The translations under genes and the position numbers were made by a program. The notes beneath the pieces were generated by a model that was not told the DNA's origin, did not search any database, and was given only the letters and a program-made list of their open reading frames with translations. From Mesorhizobium loti CJ3sym (GTDB lineage: Bacteria > Pseudomonadota > Alphaproteobacteria > Rhizobiales > Rhizobiaceae), in assembly GCF_000472785.1 (NCBI RefSeq), contig NZ_AXAL01000001.1:768798-832797 (forward strand): 64,000 nt of DNA, written 5' to 3'. The stretch's first letter is position 1. Every line of letters starts with the position of its first letter. Positions 26,778 to 35,761 of the stretch are shown in pieces.

Positions 26778-28949
26778 GTGTTGGATCACGCACCGCAGGC
26801 GCGCCTCATGCCCGTCGTGGACGTCAAGAATGGTTCGGTCGTCCCGAAGCGGGTGGCCGAAGGCGTGGGGCACTCGCGCCGTATGGAAGACGAACTGCGC
26901 GAACAGAACGAACGCTTTTCAGCCGCTGTCGAGAACATGTCGCATGGCCTGTGCATGTTCGACGCCGACGAGCGCATGATCATCTGCAACGGCAACTACA
27001 TCAACATCTTCTGCCTCGACGCCAGGCTGATGCGACCAGGCATCCGCTTCATCGATATCCTGCGGCACAGCGTCGACATCGGCATCGCCTCGCAAAGTGC
27101 TGACGAGCTCTATGCCATCCGCAAACCCTATATCGACCAGGCCAAACCCTCGACCTACGAAGAGACGCTGTCTGATGGTCGCATCATCAACATCTCGCAC
27201 CGCCCGCTTGCCTTGGGCGGCTGGGTCTCGATCTACGAGGACATCACCGAACAGCGGCGCGCCGAACAGGATCTCAAGGAGCAGCATCGCCGTTTCGACG
27301 CGGCACTCGCCAACATGTCGCAAGGCCTGGTGATGTACGACGCGGGCGGCAAGATGATCGTGCGCAACCGGCGTTTTCTGGAGCTCTACAACGTCACGGC
27401 GGCGGACTTTCCGCTTGGAACGACGCACCGCGACGCGCTCGAACGGTTGCTGGAACTCGGCATCTATACGAAGATCGACGTCGACAGCGAGGTCGCCAAA
27501 ACCGAAGCCTACCTGGCAGCTGCAAAAATTCATTCGGCTTATCGCTATCTTACCGATGGCCGGACGGTTCTGGTCACCCGCCGGCCGATGAGCGGCGGCG
27601 GCTGGGTGGTGACCTTCGACGACGTCACCGACCGCCGCCGCACCGAAGAGCGCATGATCCATCTTGCGCATCACGACACGCTGACCGGACTGCCCAACCG
27701 CTCCATGTTTCGCGAACGGCTGGACCTGGCGCTTGAGGATGCGGCGGCCACGCCGTTGGCGATCTTCTCGCTTGATCTTGATCGCTTCAAGGTGGTCAAC
27801 GATACCTGGGGCCATCCTGCCGGCGACTGGCTGTTGAAATGCGTGGCCGAGAGGCTGCAGCGCTGCCTGCGCAATGAAACAGACATCGTTGCCCGCTTCG
27901 GCGGCGACGAGTTCGTGGTCATACAGTTCAATTCCAGCGGCATTGCCGATGCTGAAAAACTGGCGAAGCGCATCGTCGAGGCAATCGTCAAACCGTTTCG
28001 TGACAAGAGCCGGGAGATGCATGTCGGCATCAGCCTGGGCATTGCCGTTTCTCCCGACAATGGCAGGGATGCCGACACGCTGCTGAAAAACGCCGATACG
28101 GCGCTCTATCGGGCGAAGAGCGAAGGGCGCAATCTCTATCGCTTCTTCGAGCCCGCAATGGACGCCATGGTGCAGGCCCGCCGGGCGCTCGAGGTCGACC
28201 TCGAGGCCGCACTGCCACGCCAGGAATTCGAACTCGATTTCCAGCCCATCATGAACATCGCCTCCGGCGAGATCAGCGGCGCGGAGGCCTTGATACGCTG
28301 GCATTCGCCAGCACGCGGCATTGTCGCGCCGGACGCATTCATTCCGGTCGCCGAAGAAACCGGACTGATCGTGCCGCTTGGCGAATGGGCGCTGAGGAAA
28401 GCCTGCACGGCGGCGGCAAGCTGGCCTCCCGGCTTGCGCATTGCCGTCAATGTCTCGGCCGTGCAACTCAAAAGCGGCGGGTTTGCCCGCAGCGTCATCT
28501 CGGCGCTGGCCTTTTCTGGCGTACCGGCCGGGCAGCTGGAGCTGGAAATCACCGAAACCGTGCTGATGGACGAGAGCAAGGCGGTGCTCAAGACGCTGCG
28601 ACAATTGCGCGAACTTGGCATCCGCATCGCGCTGGACGATTTCGGCACCGGCTATTCCTCGCTCGGCTACCTCAGGCGTTTCCCTGTCGACAAGATCAAG
28701 ATCGACCGTTCGTTCGTTCGCGACATGGGCAATCGCCACACGGCGGCGATCGTTCGCACCATCATTGGGCTCGGCACCGAGCTTGGCATTGTTGTCACCG
28801 CCGAGGGCGTCGAAACCGAGCTGCAACTCGACATGCTGCGCGACAATGGCTGTGTCGAGGCGCAGGGTTATCTAATCGGCGTGCCGTCAAAGGCGGCGGC
28901 CATCCAGCGCCTGTTGAAGTCGCGTGCAGCCAACAGCCAGACCGGCTGA
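26778..28949 (+). CDS. PAS-PAS-GGDEF-EAL cyclic-di-GMP protein
   Basis: A soluble signalling protein of up to 723 residues with two PAS domains (about 45-160 and 170-285), a GGDEF domain (about 290-460) and an EAL domain (about 465-715). The cyclase motif GGDEF (375-379) is intact. The RxxD inhibitory site expected before it reads NETD, so product inhibition may be lost. The phosphodiesterase motifs EAL (503-505), NVSAVQL, DDFGTGYSSL (620-629) and KIDRSFV are all present. It could therefore make and degrade c-di-GMP. No membrane segment is seen. Start is GTG 26778 or ATG 26808; neither has a clear ribosome site. Confidence 0.9.
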   Translation: MLDHAPQARLMPVVDVKNGSVVPKRVAEGVGHSRRMEDELREQNERFSAAVENMSHGLCMFDADERMIICNGNYINIFCLDARLMRPGIRFIDILRHSVDIGIASQSADELYAIRKPYIDQAKPSTYEETLSDGRIINISHRPLALGGWVSIYEDITEQRRAEQDLKEQHRRFDAALANMSQGLVMYDAGGKMIVRNRRFLELYNVTAADFPLGTTHRDALERLLELGIYTKIDVDSEVAKTEAYLAAAKIHSAYRYLTDGRTVLVTRRPMSGGGWVVTFDDVTDRRRTEERMIHLAHHDTLTGLPNRSMFRERLDLALEDAAATPLAIFSLDLDRFKVVNDTWGHPAGDWLLKCVAERLQRCLRNETDIVARFGGDEFVVIQFNSSGIADAEKLAKRIVEAIVKPFRDKSREMHVGISLGIAVSPDNGRDADTLLKNADTALYRAKSEGRNLYRFFEPAMDAMVQARRALEVDLEAALPRQEFELDFQPIMNIASGEISGAEALIRWHSPARGIVAPDAFIPVAEETGLIVPLGEWALRKACTAAASWPPGLRIAVNVSAVQLKSGGFARSVISALAFSGVPAGQLELEITETVLMDESKAVLKTLRQLRELGIRIALDDFGTGYSSLGYLRRFPVDKIKIDRSFVRDMGNRHTAAIVRTIIGLGTELGIVVTAEGVETELQLDMLRDNGCVEAQGYLIGVPSKAAAIQRLLKSRAANSQTG

Positions 28950-28989
28950 TCCTTCGAGGGCACATCGCCGAGTTTTCAAGCCCCGCCTT

Positions 28990-29910
28990 TTATTGGGGGA
29001 TTGGTTGCCAGCTCGGTCTTGACAGGTGGGCAGCCATGAAACCGGCGACGGCTTCGACCTTTGCCGGGCGCGAGCGGGCCGACGGCGTTACGAAATACAG
29101 CGCGCCCCTCGGCAAAGTCCAGTCGGTCAGGATCGCTTGCAACCGCCCGTCGGCAAGATATTCACTGGCAATGAACTCCGGCAGCTCGGCTATCGCCGTC
29201 CCGGCCAGGACCGTTGGAACCAGCGCTTCGGCATTGGTCACGCGCAGCGGCCCGGACGGCGTGACGGCCTCTTCGTCACCTGCGGCATTGCTGAAATGCC
29301 AGACATCCTGGCGCGGCCGATAGGCATAGCCAAGACAGTGATGCGCGTCGAGGTCGCGTGGCGTAACCGGCCGACCATGCCTGGCTAGATAGGGCGGTGC
29401 CGCAACGATGAACGGGGCGATGTTGCACAAGCGCCGGGCAACCAGCGAGGAATCCGGCAACACGGCAATCCGAAGTGCTGCGTCGAACCCCTGACCGATC
29501 AGGTCAACGACTTCGTCACTCAGATGCATATCGATCGACACGTCGGGATAGAGCTTGAAGAAATCAGGAAGCAACGGCGCCACCCACCGCAACCCGAACG
29601 CCATCGGCACAGCCAGACGGACAAGGCCGCGCGGATTGGCCGACAGTTCGCGGGCCGCATTCTCGGCATCCTCCGCGTCACGGTAGAGGCGCGACGCCCG
29701 CTCAGCGAGCTGACGCCCGAAATCCGTGAGCGCCAGGCGCCGTGACGTCCGGTTGAATAGCCGCGCGCCAAGCCGCTCCTCCAGGCGGCTGACACCGCGT
29801 GACACCGTCGCCACCGACAGGCCGAGCACGCGTGCGGCAGCGGCAAAGGATCGCTCCTCCGCGACCTTGGCGAACATGGCCAAGCCTTCAAAATCCGGGA
29901 TTTTCGACAT
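28990..29910 (-). CDS. LysR-family transcriptional regulator
   Basis: A 306-residue LysR protein of the CrgA/PecT-like subgroup: MSKIPDFEGLAMFAKVAEER, LGLSVATVSRGVSRLEERLG, RTSRRLALTDFGRQLAERA, then an effector domain with LRWVAPLLPDFFKLYPDVSI and DAALRIAVLPDSSLVARRL. ATG 29910 is preferred to the longer frame. It is divergent from an SDR gene 92 bases away and is the probable regulator of it. Confidence 0.87.
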   Translation of the reverse strand: MSKIPDFEGLAMFAKVAEERSFAAAARVLGLSVATVSRGVSRLEERLGARLFNRTSRRLALTDFGRQLAERASRLYRDAEDAENAARELSANPRGLVRLAVPMAFGLRWVAPLLPDFFKLYPDVSIDMHLSDEVVDLIGQGFDAALRIAVLPDSSLVARRLCNIAPFIVAAPPYLARHGRPVTPRDLDAHHCLGYAYRPRQDVWHFSNAAGDEEAVTPSGPLRVTNAEALVPTVLAGTAIAELPEFIASEYLADGRLQAILTDWTLPRGALYFVTPSARSRPAKVEAVAGFMAAHLSRPSWQPIPQ

Positions 29911-29920
29911 CACCAATCCT

Positions 29921-29944
29921 GCAATGATTATTTGCAAGCATTGC
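29921..29944. promoter_or_regulatory. GCAATG-N12-CATTGC dyad between lysR and SDR genes
   Basis: Inverted repeat of six bases with an internal second TTTGCAA stretch, 10 bases from the LysR start and about 60 from the SDR start. Suits a LysR-family or autoregulatory site. Confidence 0.4.
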
Positions 29945-30002
29945 TATTTCGAAAGGCTCCACCTGTCCATATGTGTCTGTCACCTCAACAGGAGTGACGG
30001 AA

Positions 30003-30758
30003 ATGACAACGAAACTTGAAGGAAAGATCGCCGTGATTACCGGCGGCAGCAGCGGCATCGGCCTTGGCATCGCCAAGCGCTTCGCCATGGAAGGCGCGCA
30101 TGTCTACATTACCGGGCGGCGCAAGGCCGAGATCGACAAAGCTGTCGCCGCAATCGGCAGGAACGCCACCGGCATCCAGGCCGACTCGACCAGTTTCACC
30201 GATCTCGACCGGCTCTATGCCCAGGTGAAAGCACAAAGCGGCCGTATCGATGTGCTCTCGGTCAATGCTGGCGGTGGTTCCATGCTGCCGCTCGGCCAAA
30301 TAACCGAACAGCACTTTGATGACACGTTCGACCGCAACGTCAAAGCCGTATTGTTCACGGTGCAGAAGGCGCTTGGATTGCTGGTGGACGGTGGATCGGT
30401 GATCCTGACCGGTTCGACCGCCGGCTCAACCGGCACCGCAGCGTTCAGCGTCTATAGCGCGTCGAAGGCGGCCCTGCGCAATTTTGCCCGCAGCTGGATA
30501 ATCGACCTGAAGCAGCGGCGGATCCGCGTCAACGTCCTCAGCCCAGGCCCGACCCGCACAACAGGCCTGGCCGAGCTTGCCGGAACTGAAGCCGAACAGC
30601 AGAAAGGTTTGCTCGAGTTCCTGGCTACCCAAGTGCCGCTGGGCCGGCTCGGCGACGCTGATGAGATCGGCAAGGCGGCGGTGTTCCTGGCCTCGGACGA
30701 TTCCAGCTTTGTCACCGGGGCCGAGCTGTTCGTCGACGGCGGTACGGCTCAGGTCTAG
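30003..30758 (+). CDS. short-chain dehydrogenase/reductase
   Basis: A 251-residue classical SDR oxidoreductase. The nucleotide-binding motif [14 protein letters not shown] and the catalytic Ser-Tyr-Lys set (LTGSTAG, then [13 protein letters not shown]) are present, and the C-terminus ends [20 protein letters not shown]. Preference for NADPH is suggested by ITGRRKAE after the second strand. GGAGTGACGG lies before ATG 30003. Substrate unknown. Likely controlled by the divergent LysR. Confidence 0.92.
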   Translation: MTTKLEGKIAVITGGSSGIGLGIAKRFAMEGAHVYITGRRKAEIDKAVAAIGRNATGIQADSTSFTDLDRLYAQVKAQSGRIDVLSVNAGGGSMLPLGQITEQHFDDTFDRNVKAVLFTVQKALGLLVDGGSVILTGSTAGSTGTAAFSVYSASKAALRNFARSWIIDLKQRRIRVNVLSPGPTRTTGLAELAGTEAEQQKGLLEFLATQVPLGRLGDADEIGKAAVFLASDDSSFVTGAELFVDGGTAQV

Positions 30759-30884
30759 CGCGTTTCACCGTTTCACAGAAACGGTGAAACGCTCTATCTC
30801 CTTGTTTCTACGCAATTCCCAAGGGAAAGCGCTACGCGCTTTTCCCGGGAAAACCGTTTCACACGTTTCCTGGAATTGCTCTAG
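30759..30884. repeat. dispersed rhizobial intergenic element with long hairpin
   Basis: Begins with a perfect 13-base stem CGTTTCACCGTTT-N5-AAACGGTGAAACG (30761-30791), then a second part including ACGCAATTCCCAAGGGAAAG, a palindromic AGCGCTACGCGCTTTTCCCG and GTTTCACACGTTTCCTGGAA, ending TTGCTCTAG. I recognise it as a common intergenic repeat type in rhizobia; no other copy is in this window. It could act as the terminator of the SDR gene. Confidence 0.65.
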
Positions 30885-30938
30885 CCCGGCATGCCGGTCG
30901 TCCTCAAGCAGGCGCGACCGGTTGCCGACTGCGCATCA

Positions 30939-31832
30939 TCATCTATGCAATGTCTCGATGTATTTCTCGTGGAAACGGACATAGCCGGGCTCGACCACCT
31001 TCAGATGCAGCTCGATCAGCGCGTGAAACCGCGGCAGTTGATGAAACGGCACGCCGGGATAGGCATGGTGCTCGGCATGGAACGGCATGTTCCAGGCGAG
31101 CTTGCGCACCACCCAATTGGTCAGCGTGGTTCTTGTGTTCTCCAGCATGTTGGCAACGAACGGACAGCGGCCGTGCTCGGCCAGCAAATAGAGGCGCAGA
31201 AAGGGCTGCCCGAGCAGTGCGGGAATGATCCAGACATAGAGAAGCACTGTGAGCCGGAGATACACGGCGAGCAGAAGGACGACAGCGTAGAAGGCAATCA
31301 TGGCGCGTGCCTCGGCTCGCACCTTGGGTCGGCCTTTCGGCGGCACATAGCTTTCCTGGCTGCCACCAACTGCATTGGCGTAGAGCGTCCTGAGATGGCC
31401 CCACCACAGCGGGATGCCAGACACATGCACGAGATATTGTCGCAGCGTTTCCGGTTTGGGAAAGGCCAGTTCCGGATCGTTCTCAGGATCCTGCGTGTAT
31501 CGATGATGGGCGAAATGGAAATAGCGGAACCAGTCGGCCGGCAGCGCGAGTGCCAGGCTGCACACCCGCGCCACGGCATCGTTCAGCCATTGCTTCTCGA
31601 ACGCGGTGCGATGAACCGTCTCGTGCAGAAGCGTGAACAGGAACACGATCAGGATGCCTTGCGGCAGCATCAGCAGCGGCCAGAATGGCACTCTCGCGGC
31701 GATCAGCGATCCAATGACCACAATCGCACCCCAGTGGGCGCCGAGCTGCAAGAGACCCGCGACATCGGATTTGGCGGTCAGGCGACTGCGCTCTTCAGGG
31801 GTCAATGAGGCGATTATGTCGCGATGGTCCAT
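30939..31832 (-). CDS. membrane fatty acid desaturase
   Basis: A 297-residue di-iron membrane desaturase. The three histidine clusters are HETVHR (about residue 70), HFAHHRYTQ (about 106) and HAEHHAYP near the C-terminus, with hydrophobic segments around residues 30-65, 175-200 and 200-225. Such enzymes introduce double bonds in lipids or hydroxylate related chains. Substrate unknown. It is divergent from a LysR gene and separated from it by a perfect dyad at 31915-31935. Confidence 0.88.
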   Translation of the reverse strand: MDHRDIIASLTPEERSRLTAKSDVAGLLQLGAHWGAIVVIGSLIAARVPFWPLLMLPQGILIVFLFTLLHETVHRTAFEKQWLNDAVARVCSLALALPADWFRYFHFAHHRYTQDPENDPELAFPKPETLRQYLVHVSGIPLWWGHLRTLYANAVGGSQESYVPPKGRPKVRAEARAMIAFYAVVLLLAVYLRLTVLLYVWIIPALLGQPFLRLYLLAEHGRCPFVANMLENTRTTLTNWVVRKLAWNMPFHAEHHAYPGVPFHQLPRFHALIELHLKVVEPGYVRFHEKYIETLHR

Positions 31833-31914
31833 CGGCTTCGATCCAGACTGGCGATTTGATGGTGCCCACCCTAGTCGGTGAAAAAGCTTTCCAAAAACGA
31901 CGATTCCTGCAATT

Positions 31915-31935
31915 TAGATAAGCTTACCTTATCTA
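31915..31935. promoter_or_regulatory. perfect dyad operator between desaturase and lysR genes
   Basis: TAGATAAG-N5-CTTATCTA, 8-base perfect arms containing ATAAG-N5-CTTAT with T-N11-A spacing. It lies 10 bases before the LysR ATG at 31946, where the protein could block its own expression while acting on the desaturase promoter. Confidence 0.6.
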
Positions 31936-31945
31936 TCTGGCGATC

Positions 31946-32863
31946 ATGGTCACATCTCCGTCCCTGAAAGGACTTCAGGCTTTCGAGGCCGCGGCACGCG
32001 CAGGCAGCTTTGCCGCGGCAGCGGAAGAGCTTTCGGTTTCGGCCGCCGCCGTCAGCCAGCTTATCCGTACCGTCGAGGAACAGATGGGGCGCAAGCTGTT
32101 TCATCGGGTCAACCGCAGGGTTGTCCTCACCGAGGCCGGCGTGGAGATGCTGCCACGGCTGACCATGGCCTTCCAGGAAATCGGCAGTGTCTCGCGCGAA
32201 CTCAGCGGCGATGCATTTCGCCCGCGCCTGGTGGTTTCGGTGCCGCCATCCATGGCCATGGGTTGGCTTTCGCAGCGTCTGGCCGGCTTCGTCGCCAGCC
32301 ATGGCGCCGCCGACATATCGCTGCGCGGCGATGATGATCCGGTGCCGTTCGACCATGGGCTGATCGATATCAGGCTCTCCTACGGTCCGCACTATCGCGA
32401 GCACCCGACCGAGGACATCGTCCGGGACGCTGTCTATCCCGTATGCGCGCCAACGCTTGCCAGCGCGGTCAAGACGCACGGCGGTCCACTCGCGGGGCTG
32501 CCGCTGATCCACACCGACTGGGGACCGACCGGCGCCTCGTTTCCGTCCTGGCGCAACTGGTTCGACGCTGCCGGTGTGCAACCCGGCCGGGCGGCGCAAC
32601 GAGGCCTGTCGGCCAACTCGTCGCGCGCAGCCCTCGACCTTGCCATTTCGGGGCTGGGTGTGGCGCTAGCGCAAGGAGTCTATTGTGCCGAAGCGTTGGA
32701 GGATGGCAGGCTGGTCCGGCCCGCCGTCAGGTCGATCGCGTTGCGCCAGCCCTATTGCCTGACGATTCCGGAGCGCAGCGGAAGACGCGACGTGGTGGCG
32801 GTGTTCCGCGCCTGGTTGATCGAGCAATGCCGGCACGCGGTGGGCTCGCCGGCGCTCCGTTGA
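31946..32863 (+). CDS. LysR-family regulator, GcvA-like
   Basis: A 305-residue LysR protein that opens MVTSPSLKGLQAFEAAARAG, SFAAAAEELSVSAAAVSQLI, RTVEEQMGRKLFHRVNRRVV, in the style of GcvA-type regulators. The effector domain has DIRLSYGPHYREHPTEDIVR and ALDLAISGLGVALAQGVYCA. The dyad just upstream suggests autoregulation; the divergent desaturase is the likely target. Confidence 0.87.
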   Translation: MVTSPSLKGLQAFEAAARAGSFAAAAEELSVSAAAVSQLIRTVEEQMGRKLFHRVNRRVVLTEAGVEMLPRLTMAFQEIGSVSRELSGDAFRPRLVVSVPPSMAMGWLSQRLAGFVASHGAADISLRGDDDPVPFDHGLIDIRLSYGPHYREHPTEDIVRDAVYPVCAPTLASAVKTHGGPLAGLPLIHTDWGPTGASFPSWRNWFDAAGVQPGRAAQRGLSANSSRAALDLAISGLGVALAQGVYCAEALEDGRLVRPAVRSIALRQPYCLTIPERSGRRDVVAVFRAWLIEQCRHAVGSPALR

Positions 32864-32903
32864 AGACTTGCGGCTCAGAAAGATGGGCGGCCATGCGGCC
32901 CAC

Positions 32904-33176
32904 TTAGAGATGAGCGGCCAATGCCGCTGTCATATCCTTGTTCGTCGCCACGGGAATGATCTCGAATTCCACCAGGTCGGCCCATTCGATGACCCAGCGC
33001 TGCAACAGCGTGACATCATCGGCTTCGACCAAAAGGAAGCAGCGGCTCATATCCGCCGCGATCCAGGAGTGGTGCACGACAAGCTCGTCCGGCTTCAGCC
33101 GGCCACGCTCACCGAAGCGGCGATAGATCTCCTTGCGATCGCAGCCGATGAAATCCTCAATGACGATGAACTGCAT
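32904..33176 (-). CDS. DUF3303-type small protein
   Basis: A 90-residue protein with the ferredoxin-like pattern of DUF3303: MQFIVIEDFIGCDRKEIYRR, LVVHHSWIAADMSRCFLLVE and LQRWVIEWADLVEFEIIPV. Function unknown. It starts 18 bases after the ATP-grasp gene, with GAGGGCAG before the ATG, and is the last gene of the GNAT/C39-RimK set. Confidence 0.75.
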   Translation of the reverse strand: MQFIVIEDFIGCDRKEIYRRFGERGRLKPDELVVHHSWIAADMSRCFLLVEADDVTLLQRWVIEWADLVEFEIIPVATNKDMTAALAAHL

Positions 33177-33194
33177 AGTCTGCCCTCAATTAAA

Positions 33195-34658
33195 TCAACG
33201 TCCCGGCCGGTCGAGCCGTTCGAGGAACCATTGTGTCAGCCGAACCCAGACCTCGTCCTTCTCGCCGGAATCCTCCCAGCCATGGTCGAGATTGGGGTTG
33301 TCGTTGACCTCGATGACGAAGACGCCGTCCTTGGTCTCCTTGAGGTCGACGCCGTAGAGGCCGTCGCCGATGCAGCGCGCGGCCTTGACCGCGGTCTCAA
33401 CGACATGGGGCGGCGTTTCCTTCAGCGTGAAAGTCTTGATGCCGCCCTGGTCGGGCTTGCCATTGGCCTTGTGGTTGACGATCTGCCAGTGCTTCTTGGC
33501 CATCAGATAGTGCACGGCAAACAGCGGCTGGCCGCCGAGCACGCCGACGCGCCAGTCATATTCGGTCGGAATGAATTTCTGGGCGATCAGAAGGTCGGAA
33601 TCCTCCAGCCATTCGGTCGCAAGCCGTGTCAGTTCCTCCAGATTCTCGCATTTCTTGACGCCGCGCGAGAAGGAGGAATCCGGGATCTTCAGCACCAGCG
33701 GAAAGCCCAGCGTCTGTGCGGCCAGCTCGAAATCGGAGGTGCCGGCAATCATCACCGTCGGTGGCACCGGCACCTTGTTGTAGGCCATCAACTCATTGAG
33801 ATAGACCTTGTTGGTGCAACGGATCATCGACAGCGGATCGTCGATGACAGGCATGCCTTCCTGCTGGGCGCGGCGGGCGAAACGATAGGTATGGTTGGAG
33901 ATCGAAGTCGTCTCGCGGATGAACAGCGCATCGTAGTTCGCGAGCTTGGCCAGATCCTTCCTGGTGATGGGTTCGATTTCGACGCCCATCTTTTCGGCGA
34001 TCTTGGCCCAGTAACGCAGCGACGAGATTTGCGACGGCGGCAATTCCTCATGCGGATCGACCAGCGTGGCGAAGGTGTAGCGCGCCGGCGTGCGGCCCTT
34101 GGTGTCGCGCCACTCGCGGTTGGTGTAGGTCTCCAGGCACTGGATGAAGCTTTTTTCTTCGTCCTCGGTCATCCGCGCCAGCGGATGGAAGCCGATCTTG
34201 CGGATCGAGGCCCATTCGGCGCTGTCCTTGATGTGGACTTCGAGCGCAGGCGCCCGGAACCAGTCGAACAACAGCTTGGCGAAGCGGTCCCAGACCTTGG
34301 ACGGACCGATGCCAAAGAAGATGCAGACCTTGGCCGGAAAGGCGCCGCCGAGATCCTTGCGGCATTTGTTCAGCGCCAGCTCCAGTTCCGGCAACGCGTG
34401 CTCGTAGAGTTTGCGTTCCGACAGGTCGATCATCGTCTCGACGGTCGGGATGACCTTGTGGCCGCGCGAACTCGCCAGCAGCGAGGCATAGTAGCCACGG
34501 CTCTGATAGGCGTAGTTGTTCGACAGGTTGATGACCTTCGGCCGCTGTCCGCGAAACAATGAGGGATGCGCGAGATAGTCGCGATTGGTGATGATCTTGT
34601 GCGGTGTCGCCACCTGGTCGAGATCGCTCTGCCGGCCGGTAAGGATGACCCAGGTCAT
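33195..34658 (-). CDS. RimK-family ATP-grasp ligase with RLAN N-terminal domain
   Basis: A 487-residue ligase predicted to add an amino acid to a peptide or metabolite through an acyl phosphate. The first ~200 residues are the RimK-like ATP-grasp N-terminal (RLAN) type (MTWVILTGRQSDLDQVATPH; SNNYAYQSRGYYASLLASSR). The ATP-grasp core follows: FIRETTSISNHTYRFARRAQ, NKVYLNELM, Lys324 in LVLKIPDSSFSRGVKKCE, Asp438 in YGVDLKE and the metal ligands Glu450 and Asn452 in IEVNDNPNL. Glutamate ligation as in RimK is possible but not shown. The start overlaps the stop of the GNAT/C39 gene by 4 bases, so the two are co-expressed. Confidence 0.88.
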   Translation of the reverse strand: MTWVILTGRQSDLDQVATPHKIITNRDYLAHPSLFRGQRPKVINLSNNYAYQSRGYYASLLASSRGHKVIPTVETMIDLSERKLYEHALPELELALNKCRKDLGGAFPAKVCIFFGIGPSKVWDRFAKLLFDWFRAPALEVHIKDSAEWASIRKIGFHPLARMTEDEEKSFIQCLETYTNREWRDTKGRTPARYTFATLVDPHEELPPSQISSLRYWAKIAEKMGVEIEPITRKDLAKLANYDALFIRETTSISNHTYRFARRAQQEGMPVIDDPLSMIRCTNKVYLNELMAYNKVPVPPTVMIAGTSDFELAAQTLGFPLVLKIPDSSFSRGVKKCENLEELTRLATEWLEDSDLLIAQKFIPTEYDWRVGVLGGQPLFAVHYLMAKKHWQIVNHKANGKPDQGGIKTFTLKETPPHVVETAVKAARCIGDGLYGVDLKETKDGVFVIEVNDNPNLDHGWEDSGEKDEVWVRLTQWFLERLDRPGR

Positions 34659-35761
34659 TGTGTGTCGCGCTTCCCCAGAGTGATGGCGGCGCGCAGTCCG
34701 TCGCGGCCGAACTGCGCCATGTTCATGAAGATGCCGTAGGGCACGGGAATGTTGGCGGCATCAAGGATGGTTTCCTGCCTTTCGTCCTCGACCCAGGGAT
34801 CGTGGATCAGAATATGGTCGCCATCATCGCCAATGGCCAGCACCCAGTGCGGCACCTTCTTGCCAAACATCAGGAAGCCGCTGATCAGCACCAGCACCAG
34901 TTTTCCGCCAGCGATCGCGGTTCTGATATCATCGATGGTGAACGGGCGGTAATTCACCGGGATACCGTAAAGTTCCGCACGGCGGCGAAAGTCGACCTGG
35001 GCCAGCTCCATCACCCGGCGCTTGTCCTCGCTGCGCACCGATTGCAGGAACAGCGCGCCGTAGAAGGAAACGAAAATCTCTGCCGCGAGTCCACTTTCGT
35101 ATCCCGAGACGGCCAAGCCGAATGGCTCGCAGCCGCCCGGTCCCGACATCATGAAGACAGTGGTCGCCTCTCGCCAGAGCCGGATTTCCATCACCGGATC
35201 CGGCACGAAGCCGCGGTCGAAATTGGCCATCGCCATCATCAGGCAGCATGGGCCGCAAGTGAACTCGCAGGTCTGCTGATAGAACGGCACCCGGGTGGCG
35301 ATCGGAACGTCGCCGCGCAGGGTTCTCTCATAACGAAGCGCCGTCGCGCCGTCCTCGTAGTAGCCCGGCTCACGGCCGATCTTGCGGTAGCCGGCCTGCT
35401 CGTAGATGCGGATGGCGCGGCCATTGTCCTCGCGCACTTCGAGACGCAGCATCATGCGGTCGTGTTCGAATGCAGCCTCCTCCGCTGACGCAAGCAGCAT
35501 GCGGCCGACACCCAGCCCGCCAAAAAACGGGCCCGTGGCTATGGAATAAAGCCGTGCCACCCCACTGCCCTTGCGAAACAGCACGATCGCGTAGCCGGCG
35601 ACGCGGCCATCGACTTCGGCGACCAGCGTCTCCGCTGTCTCGCGTTCGATGAACAGACGAAAGGAGCGACGGGAAATGCGGTCGCTCGAGAAAACGGCTT
35701 TCTCGATGGCGGCGAGATCATCGACGTCAGACGCGCGGGCCGTGCGGATCTCGGCAGGCAT
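34655..35761 (-). CDS. GNAT acetyltransferase fused to C39-like cysteine peptidase
   Basis: A 368-residue two-domain protein. Residues about 1-150 form a GNAT domain (EIRTARASDVDDLAAIEKAV, GPFFGGLGVGRMLLASAEEA, RLEVREDNGRAIRIYEQAGY). Residues about 155-360 are a papain-like C39 domain: YQQTCEFTCGPCCLMMAM with the probable nucleophile Cys169, His305 in VPHWVLAIGDDGDHILIHDP and Asp321. It has no transmembrane segment. Aravind and colleagues noted RLAN-type ATP-grasp ligases in operons with acetyltransferase-peptidase proteins of this kind and proposed peptide modification; I rely on memory for that. It is the first gene of a three-gene operon with the ligase and DUF3303. Confidence 0.88.
   Translation of the reverse strand: MPAEIRTARASDVDDLAAIEKAVFSSDRISRRSFRLFIERETAETLVAEVDGRVAGYAIVLFRKGSGVARLYSIATGPFFGGLGVGRMLLASAEEAAFEHDRMMLRLEVREDNGRAIRIYEQAGYRKIGREPGYYEDGATALRYERTLRGDVPIATRVPFYQQTCEFTCGPCCLMMAMANFDRGFVPDPVMEIRLWREATTVFMMSGPGGCEPFGLAVSGYESGLAAEIFVSFYGALFLQSVRSEDKRRVMELAQVDFRRRAELYGIPVNYRPFTIDDIRTAIAGGKLVLVLISGFLMFGKKVPHWVLAIGDDGDHILIHDPWVEDERQETILDAANIPVPYGIFMNMAQFGRDGLRAAITLGKRDTQ

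Noticed and set aside
26919..28826. 635-codon minus-strand frame opposite the GGDEF-EAL gene
   Set aside because: It is an antisense shadow of a well-supported gene and has no recognisable domain.
32868..34562. 564-codon plus-strand frame opposite the RimK-like gene
   Set aside because: Antisense of the ATP-grasp gene; His/Asp/Gly-rich translation with no family features.
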